Source: Mycobacterium cookii
Lineage (GTDB): Bacteria > Actinomycetota > Actinomycetes > Mycobacteriales > Mycobacteriaceae
DNA: 64,000 nt
Assembly (NCBI RefSeq): GCF_010727945.1
Contig: NZ_AP022569.1
Span: forward strand, 4,278,001-4,342,000
Direction: 5' to 3'
Of the stretch, positions 26,803 through 36,528 are shown piece after piece. The position numbers and the translations under genes are program-made. Positions within the stretch are counted from its first letter, which is position 1. Every line of letters begins with the position of its first letter. Under the pieces are notes generated by a model. The model did not search any database and was not told the DNA's origin. It saw nothing but the letters and a program-made list of their open reading frames with translations.

Positions 26803-26871
26803 AAACAGGAATCATCCACCCCGCAGCGAACCCGAGAAATAGGGAAATCGCCCTATTCTTCCGGGCTGCGA

Positions 26872-27315
26872 TCAGCGGGCCATCACCGAATCCGGAGCAG
26901 CCCAGTCGGTGGACACCTTGCGACGTTTTATCCGCCAGGTGTCGCCGTCGGGCACCAGGGTGTCCCGGTAGCGGCCGATGTGGTCCAGCCCGATGTGTGT
27001 GACGACGGCGAAGTAGCACGACACCTGCGCCTGCTCTCGCGTTATCTCGTTGAACAGCACGTTGGTGACGTTGTGCCGGACGATCGGCTTGACATCGGTG
27101 CTGACGGCGACCTTCCCGGTCACACCGCCCAAGAACGCCACGATCTCGGCTCGGCCGTGTAGCGGTTTGAGGCCGCGGATCTCCAGAACGCCGTCGGCGC
27201 AGAAGGTGTCCACCAAGCCGTCGAGTCGGCCGGCGTCGCCCGACCAGTTATATCGCGCGAGCGTGTCGCGGATCTGCTCGCGGGCCACCAATTCCCAGAT
27301 CTCCACCGGGATCAC
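26872..27315 (-). CDS. SnoaL/NTF2-like protein
   Basis: A 147-residue protein of the NTF2/SnoaL_4 fold: ELVAREQIRDTLARYNWSGD, GRLDGLVDTFCADGVLEIRG and the late YRDTLVPDGDTWRIKRRKV are typical cone-fold segments. Members are small ketosteroid isomerase-like enzymes or ligand-binding proteins. The start is set at GTG 27315 because it overlaps the stop of the upstream membrane-protein gene in a GTGA junction, indicating coupling. The Tyr/Asp dyad often used in catalysis is only partly conserved. Confidence 0.75.
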   Translation of the reverse strand: MIPVEIWELVAREQIRDTLARYNWSGDAGRLDGLVDTFCADGVLEIRGLKPLHGRAEIVAFLGGVTGKVAVSTDVKPIVRHNVTNVLFNEITREQAQVSCYFAVVTHIGLDHIGRYRDTLVPDGDTWRIKRRKVSTDWAAPDSVMAR

Positions 27316-27815
27316 CGGGCGGTGCGCTGGTTGAGGAACGTCAACGCCTCCGGCGGGAAGAGCTCCAACGGCAGCGATGCCGGGCTGGCGCCGTACCTCG
27401 TGCGGAGCAGGACCGCGGGGCCGACGACCTGTGGCGGCCGAAGCGCCGCGTAGTCGACGATGAGCGTGCTGATCGGCGTGACGATCAGCAGCTCGTTGGC
27501 TCCGAATCCGGTCGCCCACACCGAGCCGGGTGCCATGATCGCCTCCTGCGCCTTGCTTCGTCGCAGCAGGAGGATGACGAAAAGAACCGGAAGCAGCACA
27601 GCGACGACCAACCAGGCGATGATCTGGTCGGTGTTGCCCTGGGCCGAAATGATCAGCAGTGCCATCGAAATCACCCACAGCACCCCGAGCCGCGCCAGGC
27701 CCGCGGATCGCATCAACGCGGTGCGGAAGATCCGCCGGCCGTCTCCGGGTCCGGCGACCCAGACGTGATGGAGCGGCGGAATGGGGCGTTGCGGAAACTG
27801 CTCGGGCAGCGACAT
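27312..27815 (-). CDS. Conserved membrane protein, 167 aa
   Basis: A protein with two hydrophobic spans near residues 42-60 (GVLWVISMALLIISAQG) and 67-85 (AWLVVAVLLPVLFVILLLRR), then a soluble C-terminal domain of about 80 residues with VWATGFGANELLIVTPIST. I cannot assign a family. It starts MSLPEQFPQRPIPPL and is coupled to the SnoaL-like gene by a 4-base overlap, so the two likely act together. Confidence 0.65.
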   Translation of the reverse strand: MSLPEQFPQRPIPPLHHVWVAGPGDGRRIFRTALMRSAGLARLGVLWVISMALLIISAQGNTDQIIAWLVVAVLLPVLFVILLLRRSKAQEAIMAPGSVWATGFGANELLIVTPISTLIVDYAALRPPQVVGPAVLLRTRYGASPASLPLELFPPEALTFLNQRTAR

Positions 27816-27955
27816 GGGAGCAACTTAACCAGCTGGCCGACGGGTCTCGCCGGACATCGCCATCACGCGACGGACGCTCATTGTTTGGTTAATCGTCACC
27901 AGCGGGCGGGCTGGGTCTGCAAACCTTGACTCCACGCACCGGCGAAAGGGCCGTC

Positions 27956-30799
27956 ATGACAGAACACTTGCGTGCTTACAACAGCCTGTGGCAGGTCCGC
28001 AGCGACTCCTGGTGCCGTCTGGAGGAGGCCGCTGACCGGCTGACCCGTCCGGACACCGCGGGAGCGCTGAAAGACACCTGCCTGGCGACCTGCCAGGAAC
28101 TGCTCAGCAGGTTGAGCACGCTGGAGCCGTACTGGGCCTACCCCGGTGCACCGCAATTCGCGCGTGTGCAAAGGCTTTTCGCCGGCGGTAGCTACGACAA
28201 GTTCTGCCAGTCGGTTGCGCGGATCAACCGGGCGCTCACCCAGGAGTCGTATCGCTCCGGCGACGTGGAGAACGCCGGCGCCGACGAGCTGGACATGTTC
28301 CCGTCCGATCCCCGTCAACTCGAAGGTCAGACCGAAGCCGAGCGCGACCGTCCGTATTTCGAGGTGCTCGTCGTCGAGAAGATGACCGAGGCCCAGGAGC
28401 GCGCGCTGCGCAGCGAGGTCCGCAAATGGCGGCGCCCGGATGACGAATTCGTCTACGAGCTGGTCGTGGTGGACAGCGGCGAGGAGGCGCTGATCGCCGC
28501 ACGGCTCAACGTGAACCTGCAGGCAGTGGTGATCCGGCGGCGCTTCTCCGCGAAATCGACCCGGGATCTGTCGGCGCTGACGGAGTTCGTCGACACCGGG
28601 GTGTCGCATGACCTGGCCGATCACTACTCACCCGAGGAGCGCGCCCACATTCTGGCCACCTCGATGGGGAAGTTGCGCCCCGAACTCGATCTCTACCTGA
28701 TGACCGAGATCGAGGTCGAGGACATCGCCGGTCGGCTCGGCCAGTACTTCCGCCGGGTGTTCCACGCCCGCGAAGGCATGCTCGAGTTGCACTTGTCGAT
28801 CCTGCACGGCGTCGCGGCGCGTTACCGCACCCCGTTCTTCAGCGCGCTCAAGCAGTACAGCCACCGGCCGACGGGTGTCTTTCACGCGCTGCCGATCTCG
28901 CAGGGCAAGTCGATCGTCAACTCGCACTGGATCAAGGACATGGTCGGCTTCTACGGCCTGGAAGTGTTCATGGCCGAGACGTCGGCGACCTGCGGTGGTC
29001 TCGACTCGCTGCTGGAGCCCACCGGTCCGCTGCGCGAAGCCCAGCAGCTCGCGTCGAAAGCCTATGGCTCGCGGCACACCTACTTCGTCACCAACGGCAC
29101 GTCGACGGCCAACAAGATCGTCACCCAGGCATTGGTCGCTCCGGGCGACATCGTGCTGCTGGACCGCAACTGCCACCAGTCGCATCACTACGGCATGATG
29201 ATGGCCGGCGCCAATGTCACCTATCTCGAGGCGTATCCGCTCGACGAGTACTCGATGTACGGTGCGGTCCCACTGCGTGAGATCAAGTCAAAGTTGTTGG
29301 CGCTCAAGCGCGCCGGCAAGCTGGACCGGGTCAAGATGATGTCGCTGACGAACTGCACCTTTGACGGAATCGTCTACGACGTCGAGCGGGTCATGGAGGA
29401 GTGCCTGGCGATCAAGCCCGACCTGGTATTCCTCTGGGACGAAGCGTGGTTCGCGTTCGCACGGTTCCACCCGGTGTATCGCACGCGCACCGCGATGGCC
29501 TCGGCGCAGGCGTTGCGTGAGCGGCTGCAGACCCCGGAGTACAAGGCCCGCTTCGAGAAGTACCTGGCCGAGCAGACCGCCGACAAGCCCAGTGACGACG
29601 ACCTGTTGGACCGTCGCCTGATGGCCGACCCCGCGCGGGCGCGGGTGCGGGTGTACGCATCCCAGTCGACGCACAAGACGCTGACCGCGTTGCGGCAGGG
29701 CTCGATGATCCACGTCTACGATCAGGACTTCGACCAGAAGGTGGCCGAGCCGTTCCACGAGGCCTACATGGCGCACACGTCGACCTCGCCGAACTATCAG
29801 ATCCTGGCGTCGTTGGACCTGGGCCGCCGTCAGGTGGCGCTGGAGGGTGCCGAGTTGGTGCAGCGGCAGATCGAGAACGCCATGCAGTTGCGCGACGCGA
29901 TCGACAACCATCCGCTGCTGAGCAAGTACATGAATTGCCTTGGCACGGCGCATCTGATCCCGGATCGATACCGCCCGACGGCCATCGACCAGCCGCTGCG
30001 CTCGGGCTTGCGGAACATGATGGCTGCGTGGCACGACGACGAGTTCGTGCTCGACCCGTCCCGAATCACGTTGTCCATCGGGCGAACCGGCTACGACGGT
30101 GACACCTTCAAGCGCGAACAGCTGATGGACCGCTACGGCATTCAGATCAACAAAACGTCGCGCAACAGCGTGTTGTTCATGACCAACATCGGCACCACCC
30201 GCAGCTCGGTCGCGTTCCTGGTCGAGGTTTTGGTCAACATCGCCTCCGAACTCGACCAGGCGATCTCGGAGATGAGCCTCGGCGAGCGCGAGCACTTCGA
30301 GCAGGCGGTGTACCGGCTGACCAAACGCCCGGTGCCGCTGTGCAATTTCAGCGGCTTCCACCCGGCGTTCCGGGACCACAGCGGGGCCGAGCCGACACCT
30401 GAAGGTGATGTCCGCCGCGCGTTCTACCTGTCCTACGACGACACCAACTGCGAATACCTCACCGGCGAGCAGGTCGACGAAAAGCTCGATGCCGGAATCG
30501 ATGTCGTGTCGGCGACCTATGTGACGCCGTATCCGCCGGGCTTCCCGGTGCTGGTGCCCGGCCAGGTGTTCAGCCGCGAAATCCTGCAGTTCATGCGCGA
30601 TCTGGACACCAAGGAGATCCACGGCTACGTGCCGAACTTCGGTTACCGGGTGTACACCGAGAAGGCGATCGAAATGGTCGGCGCCGCGGTCGGATTGCCG
30701 TCCAACGGCCATCACCCCGACACGTCGCCGCCCAAGCCGGCCAAGAAGAAGCCACCGAAGCGCGTCGACGATGCGCTGGGCGCCGCCGACCCTGGCTGA
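27956..30799 (+). CDS. Orn/Lys/Arg decarboxylase family protein
   Basis: A 947-residue PLP enzyme of fold type I, related to the large decarboxylase Rv2531c of M. tuberculosis. Residues about 1-240 form an N-terminal wing domain; the PLP core has YFVTNGTSTANKIV, the Asp-containing FLWDEAWFAFA and the Schiff-base Lys in SQSTHKTLTALRQGS. The C-terminal domain includes TYVTPYPPGFPVLVPGQ. The tail is Lys/Pro-rich. Start ATG 27956 is preferred over TTG 27926. It would remove CO2 from a basic amino acid to make a polyamine precursor; which one cannot be told. Confidence 0.88.
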   Translation: MTEHLRAYNSLWQVRSDSWCRLEEAADRLTRPDTAGALKDTCLATCQELLSRLSTLEPYWAYPGAPQFARVQRLFAGGSYDKFCQSVARINRALTQESYRSGDVENAGADELDMFPSDPRQLEGQTEAERDRPYFEVLVVEKMTEAQERALRSEVRKWRRPDDEFVYELVVVDSGEEALIAARLNVNLQAVVIRRRFSAKSTRDLSALTEFVDTGVSHDLADHYSPEERAHILATSMGKLRPELDLYLMTEIEVEDIAGRLGQYFRRVFHAREGMLELHLSILHGVAARYRTPFFSALKQYSHRPTGVFHALPISQGKSIVNSHWIKDMVGFYGLEVFMAETSATCGGLDSLLEPTGPLREAQQLASKAYGSRHTYFVTNGTSTANKIVTQALVAPGDIVLLDRNCHQSHHYGMMMAGANVTYLEAYPLDEYSMYGAVPLREIKSKLLALKRAGKLDRVKMMSLTNCTFDGIVYDVERVMEECLAIKPDLVFLWDEAWFAFARFHPVYRTRTAMASAQALRERLQTPEYKARFEKYLAEQTADKPSDDDLLDRRLMADPARARVRVYASQSTHKTLTALRQGSMIHVYDQDFDQKVAEPFHEAYMAHTSTSPNYQILASLDLGRRQVALEGAELVQRQIENAMQLRDAIDNHPLLSKYMNCLGTAHLIPDRYRPTAIDQPLRSGLRNMMAAWHDDEFVLDPSRITLSIGRTGYDGDTFKREQLMDRYGIQINKTSRNSVLFMTNIGTTRSSVAFLVEVLVNIASELDQAISEMSLGEREHFEQAVYRLTKRPVPLCNFSGFHPAFRDHSGAEPTPEGDVRRAFYLSYDDTNCEYLTGEQVDEKLDAGIDVVSATYVTPYPPGFPVLVPGQVFSREILQFMRDLDTKEIHGYVPNFGYRVYTEKAIEMVGAAVGLPSNGHHPDTSPPKPAKKKPPKRVDDALGAADPG

Positions 30800-30814
30800 T
30801 CTACAGTCGCTTGG

Positions 30815-31618
30815 ATGAGCAGCCGAGTCAACGCCGCGCGCCGCGAGGTCGCGTTCAGTGTGCTGGGCGGCCCGACGACGGTCGTTGACTTCGGCGGCCG
30901 CCGGTTCGTCATCGACCCGACCTTCGATGAGCCCGGCCCGCACGACTACCTGACCAAGACGGTCGGGCCGGCGGTCGCTGCCGCCGACCTCGGTGTCATC
31001 GATGTGGTGCTGGTCAGCCATGACCAACACCCGGACAACTTCGACGACGAGGGCAGGCGGGTGGCGCTCGCGGCGCCGCTGCTGTTGACCCATCCGGGTG
31101 CGGCGGAGCGGCTCGGACCACCCGCCGTCGGTTTGGCTCCCTTCGAGTCGTTCGAGCTGCCGGGACCGAAAGCCATTACCGTGCAAGCTGTTCCGGCGGT
31201 CCATGGACCCGCCGACGGGCAGCGCGACGCCGGCGGGCACGTGAACTGCGAAGTGACCGGGTTCGTGCTGGCCGGTGCGGGGCTGCCGACGGTGTACCTC
31301 AGCGGCGACAACGCGTCGGTCAGCGCGGTCAAGACCATCGCCGAGCGGGTGGGCACCGTGGATGTGGCGGTGATCTTCGCGGGCGCCGCCCGGGTGCCGG
31401 CCAAGGAGCGTGGACGTCCGTTGACGATGACGGGTCAGCGGGCCGCGGCGGCCGCCGAAGTGCTCGGCGCGCGGCTGGTCATCCCGGCCCACGTCGACGG
31501 GTGGAAGCATTTCAGCGAAGGAGTCGGCGAATTCGGCGGCGCTTTCGACGAAGCCGGGTTGCTCGACATTCTCGCCGTGGTCCCGCACGGAGAGTGGATC
31601 GTCCCGCCCTGGCTGTGA
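30815..31618 (+). CDS. MBL-fold metal-dependent hydrolase (UlaG-like)
   Basis: A 267-residue metallo-beta-lactamase-fold protein. The metal motif is VLVSHDQHPDNFDD, so the usual final His of HxHxDH is Asn, as in UlaG-type lactonases and phosphodiesterases. Other ligands are in AVHGPADG, VYLSGDNASV and VIPAHVDGW. It begins 15 bases after the decarboxylase stop and probably shares its transcript. The substrate is unknown. Confidence 0.82.
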   Translation: MSSRVNAARREVAFSVLGGPTTVVDFGGRRFVIDPTFDEPGPHDYLTKTVGPAVAAADLGVIDVVLVSHDQHPDNFDDEGRRVALAAPLLLTHPGAAERLGPPAVGLAPFESFELPGPKAITVQAVPAVHGPADGQRDAGGHVNCEVTGFVLAGAGLPTVYLSGDNASVSAVKTIAERVGTVDVAVIFAGAARVPAKERGRPLTMTGQRAAAAAEVLGARLVIPAHVDGWKHFSEGVGEFGGAFDEAGLLDILAVVPHGEWIVPPWL

Positions 31619-31682
31619 CGGCCCGGAGCCGGTTTTTCCAGATCTCGCACCATACGTGCAGCCCAACAGCGAGACTGCCTTC

Positions 31683-32420
31683 ATGCAGACCGAGACCAAA
31701 CTGCAGCGGTGGGAGCGGCGCGCCGAGTGGCCGCTCGCCGCGGCCGCCATCGTGTTTCTGGCCCTGTTCTCCCGACAGGTGATCGCCGAACCCCATGGCA
31801 GCGAAGCGCACATCCTCTGGGCGGTCGACTGGGCCATCTGGAGCCTGTTCGTCGTCGACTATGTGGTGCGCTTCATCCTCGCCCCCAACCGGTCCCGCTG
31901 GTTTGTTCGGCACCTGCTCGATTTCGCCATCGTGACGCTGCCGTTCGTGCGGCCACTGCGTCTGCTGCGGCTGATCGTCCTGATCAAGGTGCTGCAGAAA
32001 GCCGTTGGTGATGCATTCAGGGGACGCATCCTCGTCTACACCGTGTCCGGGGTGATCCTGCTGATCTACTCGGCGTCGCTGGCCGTGTTCGACAAGGAGC
32101 GCTACCTGCCCGGCGCCACCATCACGACCTTCGGAAAAGCGCTGTGGTGGTCAATCACGACGGTGACCACGGTCGGCTACGGCGACGTCTACCCAATCAC
32201 CAACGCCGGTCGCGTGATCGCGGTGCTGCTCATGGTCGGCGGGATCGGCCTTGTCGGTGTCGTGACCGCGGCGCTCGCGTCATGGATCATCGAGCGGGTG
32301 GCCGAAGAGGACACCGCAATTCAGGCCGCGACCGTCGCCCACGTCGAAGAGCTTCGCGGCGAAATCCGGGAACTGGCAGAAGAACTGCGGAGAAGAGGCG
32401 ACGTTGACCATCACGCCTGA
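31683..32420 (+). CDS. Voltage-gated-type potassium channel
   Basis: A 245-residue ion channel with the six-TM layout. The S4-like helix RPLRLLRLIVLIKVLQK has regularly spaced Arg/Lys, the pore helix and filter read WWSITTVTTVGYGDVYP, and the final TM is VIAVLLMVGGIGLVGVVTA. The C terminus is a charged coiled coil (VEELRGEIRELAEELRRRG), likely for tetramerisation. Start ATG 31683 or GTG 31656. It overlaps the next gene by 17 bases. Confidence 0.9.
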   Translation: MQTETKLQRWERRAEWPLAAAAIVFLALFSRQVIAEPHGSEAHILWAVDWAIWSLFVVDYVVRFILAPNRSRWFVRHLLDFAIVTLPFVRPLRLLRLIVLIKVLQKAVGDAFRGRILVYTVSGVILLIYSASLAVFDKERYLPGATITTFGKALWWSITTVTTVGYGDVYPITNAGRVIAVLLMVGGIGLVGVVTAALASWIIERVAEEDTAIQAATVAHVEELRGEIRELAEELRRRGDVDHHA

Positions 32421-33273
32421 GACCTTCACCATCAGCGGTGTCGGCGGCACGCGCATCGTGGCCGACCGCCTCGGTGATCCCGACACACCGGCGGTCGTGT
32501 TCCTGCACGGTGGCGGGCAGACCCGCCGCTCGTGGGGCAAGGCGGCCGCGGCCGTGGCCGAGCGTGGCTGGCAAGCGGTCACGGTCGACTTCCGCGGACA
32601 CGGCGAGTCGGACTGGTCGCCGGACGGGGACTACCGACTGGTCAGCTTCGCAGGCGACGTCCGAGAAGTGCTGCGCCACCTGCCACCTCGACCGGTGCTG
32701 GTCGGGGCGTCGCTGGGTGGATTCGCGACCATGCTTCTGGCAGGCGAGATTTCGCCCGGAATCGCCCGTGCCGCGGTGCTGGTGGACATCGTGCCCGATA
32801 TGGACCAGTCGGGGGCGAACCGGATTCACAACTTCATGGCCGACCGGATGCAGACCGGCTTCTCCTCGCTCGACGAAGTCGCCGACATGATCGCCGAATA
32901 CAACCCGCACCGGCCCCGGCCGACCGATCTCAACGGGCTGCGCACGAACCTGCGCCGCCGGGGCGATCGCTGGTACTGGCACTGGGATCCGAAGTTCATC
33001 AGCAACACCGCCTCGCTGCCGCCCAGCGAGGTGGCCGACGTCGACCGGTTGCACGCGGCGGTGGAAACGATCCTGGGCGGCGACGTGCCGATGCTGCTGG
33101 TGCGCGGCCAGATGAGTGATCTGGTCAGCCAGGACCGCGCCGACGATTTCCTGGCCCGGTTCCCGCAAGTCGAGTTCGTCGACGTCCAGGGCGCCGGGCA
33201 CATGGTGGCCGGTGACCGCAACGATCTGTTCGCTGACGCGGTGTTGGATTTCCTTGTCCGCCATGCGGTTTAA
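32404..33273 (+). CDS. Alpha/beta hydrolase
   Basis: A 289-residue hydrolase with intact catalytic features: oxyanion VVFLHGGGQTRRSW, nucleophile VGASLGGFATM, and His in QGAGHMVAGDRN; the acid is probably in VRGQMSDLVSQ. A lid domain is formed by residues about 130-215 (NRIHNFMADRMQTGF). Similar to peroxidase-like or epoxide-hydrolase-like mycobacterial proteins. Overlaps the channel gene by 17 bases and the convergent transporter by 4 bases. Confidence 0.85.
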   Translation: MTITPETFTISGVGGTRIVADRLGDPDTPAVVFLHGGGQTRRSWGKAAAAVAERGWQAVTVDFRGHGESDWSPDGDYRLVSFAGDVREVLRHLPPRPVLVGASLGGFATMLLAGEISPGIARAAVLVDIVPDMDQSGANRIHNFMADRMQTGFSSLDEVADMIAEYNPHRPRPTDLNGLRTNLRRRGDRWYWHWDPKFISNTASLPPSEVADVDRLHAAVETILGGDVPMLLVRGQMSDLVSQDRADDFLARFPQVEFVDVQGAGHMVAGDRNDLFADAVLDFLVRHAV

Positions 33274-35390
33274 AGCGGCAGCAACACGCCGTCGTGCGCG
33301 CCGAGGTCGACGGCAGCGTTGATCACGACGCGGTCGAGCTGGCGCAGTGCATGCAATGCGTTCATCAGCCGTCGGTGCTCCGGTGCCAGCGGCTGGTCGA
33401 CATGCTCGCGGGCGAGAGTCTCCGCGGCGTCGATGTAGTCGGTGGACGGAAACACCATCGCGGACTGGTTGAACTCCAACGAGGTGATCAGCACGTCGAT
33501 GTTGCGGCGGATCTGCGCCGCCGTCGAGCGGATCGCCTCGGCCAACTCCGGCGAGGTGTCGATGTGTATCTCGCTGGCGCGGGCCAGGATTCGCGTGTAG
33601 CGATCGCAGGCGGTGAGCATCCGCAGACCATGCCGCATGGTGGCACGGCCGGCCAGACCGGCCACCCCGGCGCTCATCGGCTTCGCGGTAATCCGGAACT
33701 GCGCCAGGTCGCGGCCGAGTTGACGTGCCATCTCGGTCAACCGCGCGGGTGCCGGGGTACCGAGCAGGCTGGCGATCGAGGCGTCGACGAGATCGGCGAG
33801 CGTCAAAAAGAACGTGTGCGCGTCACCGCGAATCTTCGCTCTGGTGTTGATCGGCAACACCAGCATCGCGGCGGCGATCCCGATGACCGCGCCGACGATG
33901 GTCTCCTCGATCCGCAACAGCAAAAGGCCATACGTGAATTCACCAAGCAGGCCGTACATCAACGCCAGCATGGTGCTGATCCAGAACGTCATCAGGCTGT
34001 AGGTGACCTTCATGAAATAGAAAGCGCAGAACAAACATACGAAGATCATCGCGATCGAGGCGATGGTGTTGCCGGACACCAGCGTGGCGACCAGCACGCC
34101 GCTGGGCACGCCGAGCACCGTGCCGAGCAACCGCTGCCAGCCCTTGTCCAGCGTCTCCGCCCACGAATTGGTGCCGGCGAAAATTACGAACGCGGCGATC
34201 GCCGCCCAATACCAGTGCGTCGGCGACACCGTCTCGCCGACGACAATGGCCAGCGCCGCGGCGACGGCCACCTGAATGGCCTGCCGGGTGGTCGGCAGCA
34301 GACCCGCACTGAGTTGCGGCTCGTCTGGTGGGGGCGATGGCTGCTCGACAGCCTCGATCGCGACCCGCTCCATGCGTTGGCGGACCTCGGCGGTGGCCTT
34401 GGCCGCGTCGACGATCGCCAGCGCCACGCGCCGCACCGGCACGTCGTCCGCATAGCGGTCGAACTGCTGCTGAGCCAGGTCCGCGGTCAGCCGCAGGGCG
34501 TCGGCGCGCGGCGTCCGGATCGCCCGCGACAGCAGGGCGATCGTGTCGGCCAATTCGGCGCGGGTGGCGGCGGGAACGTCGGCCACGGCCGCCCGGGCGC
34601 CCGCGATCGCAAGTCGTTCGACGGTCAATTCGGCGTCGAACAGCCACAGCGCGAGGTCATCTCCGCTGACCCCGGGCCACAGCTTGCCCGGATTGACCCG
34701 GTCTTCGATCTGCGCCTGCACCGTCAGCGCGGTCTCGTTGAGCCGGCGCAGCCGTATTCGCAGCCGGCGCTGCCGTCGCTCGTCGGGGTTGCCGATTCGC
34801 ACCGTGTCCGCGGTGGTGTCGACGACGATCGCCATCCGCGCCCGCAGCGCCCGAATATTGCCCCGGAGAACACTTTCCGGCCGATCGGGCAGGATGAACG
34901 CGCTCCACAGGTAGCTGCACAGCGTGCCCACCACCGTCGCCCCGATCAGCCACGGCAGCTGGGAGAACTTCGCCTGCAGGTAGAGCGAGAAGAAATACGC
35001 CATGAAGGTGACCATGCCCAGCGACGTTCCGCGTGGGCCGAACCGACGTGCGTAGGCCGCGACGAACACCACCCCGACGAACAGGACGTTGGCGATCACC
35101 GGGTGTGGTGACACCAGCGCGGCCAACGTGATCGCGAGCGCGGTGGGCAGCGGCAGCAACGCCATCGTGATGCGTTGCGCCCGCGGATCGGGCTCGTTGA
35201 CCGAACGCGCCGACATCATCGTGATCAGCGCACCGAGCACTGCCACCGTCAGCGGCTGATGGGCGGCCTTGGTCAACGCGAACAGCGCCAGCAGCGCGGT
35301 CGCCAGGGCGCCGGTCGTGCGGGTGGCCATCCGCAGCCGCAGCAGGCCGGGATCGGATCCGATCGCCCAGTTGCGCGCCCGCTCGAACAC
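33270..35390 (-). CDS. FUSC-family inner membrane transporter
   Basis: A 706-residue membrane protein made of two repeats of about six TM spans each, separated by a soluble helical stretch (residues about 175-350). Examples of spans: TTGALATALLALFALTKAAH and IQVAVAAALAIVVGETVSP. This is the FUSC arrangement of aromatic-acid and small-compound exporters, with soluble helices on the cytoplasmic side (TMSARSVNEPD region, EVRQRMERVAIEAVEQPSPP). Start GTG 35390. Divergent from galT with 76 bases between. Confidence 0.83.
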   Translation of the reverse strand: MFERARNWAIGSDPGLLRLRMATRTTGALATALLALFALTKAAHQPLTVAVLGALITMMSARSVNEPDPRAQRITMALLPLPTALAITLAALVSPHPVIANVLFVGVVFVAAYARRFGPRGTSLGMVTFMAYFFSLYLQAKFSQLPWLIGATVVGTLCSYLWSAFILPDRPESVLRGNIRALRARMAIVVDTTADTVRIGNPDERRQRRLRIRLRRLNETALTVQAQIEDRVNPGKLWPGVSGDDLALWLFDAELTVERLAIAGARAAVADVPAATRAELADTIALLSRAIRTPRADALRLTADLAQQQFDRYADDVPVRRVALAIVDAAKATAEVRQRMERVAIEAVEQPSPPPDEPQLSAGLLPTTRQAIQVAVAAALAIVVGETVSPTHWYWAAIAAFVIFAGTNSWAETLDKGWQRLLGTVLGVPSGVLVATLVSGNTIASIAMIFVCLFCAFYFMKVTYSLMTFWISTMLALMYGLLGEFTYGLLLLRIEETIVGAVIGIAAAMLVLPINTRAKIRGDAHTFFLTLADLVDASIASLLGTPAPARLTEMARQLGRDLAQFRITAKPMSAGVAGLAGRATMRHGLRMLTACDRYTRILARASEIHIDTSPELAEAIRSTAAQIRRNIDVLITSLEFNQSAMVFPSTDYIDAAETLAREHVDQPLAPEHRRLMNALHALRQLDRVVINAAVDLGAHDGVLLPL

Positions 35391-35466
35391 TCGTGACCAG
35401 CCTCTCTTCGGCGGACTGCATGTCTATGGTGACTTGACTCTGACACAGCGGCCAAGATGAGACCCG

Positions 35467-36528
35467 ATGAGCGTGCGAACGACCTTGGCCGACGGCCGCG
35501 AGCTGTTGTTCTTCTCACTGCCCGGCCACACCCCGGCGCCGGTCGCCGACCGCCGGCCGTTGCCGCCGTTCGAGCCCGGGCAGTCGCAACTGCGTTACGA
35601 CCAGACGACGGGCCAATGGGTAGCCATCGCGGCACGACGTCAGGACCGCACTTACAAGCCGCCGCCCGACCAGTGCCCGCTGTGTCCCGGACCGACCGGG
35701 TTGACCAGCGAGGTGCCCGCCCCCGACTACGACGTGGTGGTCTTCGAGAACCGCTTCCCGAGTCTGTCCGGCGCGGGGCACGCGGCGACGGTGCCCGACG
35801 GCTTCATTCCTCAGGCCGGCGTCGGCCGCTGCGAGGTGATCTGCTTTTCCAGCAAGCACACCGGGTCGTTCGCCGAGCTGCCGGTGCCGCACGCACGACT
35901 GGTTGTGGACGCGTGGCGGGACCGGACGTCGGCGTTGCTTGCAATGCCCGGTATTCAGCAGGTGTTCTGCTTCGAAAACCGCGGCGAGGAGATCGGCGTG
36001 ACGCTCGCTCATCCGCACGGCCAGATCTACGGCTACTCGTATCTGACCCCGCGGACCGCGGCGATGATGCAGCAGGCGCGTGCGCACACCGGCGGCAACC
36101 TGTTCGCCGACCTCTTGGCGGCGGAGGTCGCCGACGGCAGCCGCGTGATCGCCCGAACCGAGCTGTTCACCGCTTTCGTCCCGTTCGCGGCGCGCTGGCC
36201 GGTCGAGGTGCACATCTATCCGAACAGGTTCGTGCACAACCTTCTTGACCTGACGGCCGCCGAGCTGGACGGGTTCGCCGAGGTTTACCTCGACGTGCTG
36301 CGGCGGTTCGACCGGATGTATCCTTTTCCGCTGCCGTATATCTCGGCGCTGCATCAATACTCGGATTCGGATGCCTTGCGCGAGGGCTACTTTCACGTCG
36401 AGTTGATGTCGATCCGGCGCAGCGCGACCGCGCTGAAGTATCTGGCGGCATCCGAGTCGGCGATGGACGCGTTCATCGGCGATGTACTGCCCGAGGCCGT
36501 CGCCGAACGCCTCCGAGAACTTGCATGA
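35467..36528 (+). CDS. galT: Galactose-1-phosphate uridylyltransferase
   Basis: A 353-residue enzyme of the Leloir pathway that swaps UMP between UDP-glucose and galactose 1-phosphate. The active-site motif is [11 protein letters not shown] with the nucleophilic His; CPLCPG gives part of a metal site; [10 protein letters not shown] and YPNRFVHNL are family segments. The gene is intact and full length, whereas M. tuberculosis H37Rv is annotated with two pieces, galTa and galTb. Its stop overlaps galK in ATGA. Confidence 0.93.
   Translation: MSVRTTLADGRELLFFSLPGHTPAPVADRRPLPPFEPGQSQLRYDQTTGQWVAIAARRQDRTYKPPPDQCPLCPGPTGLTSEVPAPDYDVVVFENRFPSLSGAGHAATVPDGFIPQAGVGRCEVICFSSKHTGSFAELPVPHARLVVDAWRDRTSALLAMPGIQQVFCFENRGEEIGVTLAHPHGQIYGYSYLTPRTAAMMQQARAHTGGNLFADLLAAEVADGSRVIARTELFTAFVPFAARWPVEVHIYPNRFVHNLLDLTAAELDGFAEVYLDVLRRFDRMYPFPLPYISALHQYSDSDALREGYFHVELMSIRRSATALKYLAASESAMDAFIGDVLPEAVAERLRELA

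Noticed and set aside
31619..31637. CGGC-loop-GCCG followed by five T after the MBL gene
   Set aside because: Stem of only 4 bases; too weak to call a terminator.
29288..31837. 849-codon minus-strand open frame
   Set aside because: Antisense to the decarboxylase and MBL genes; composition of a shadow frame, no motifs.
33294..35111. 605-codon plus-strand open frame
   Set aside because: Antisense to the FUSC transporter; His/Gln/Arg-rich shadow.
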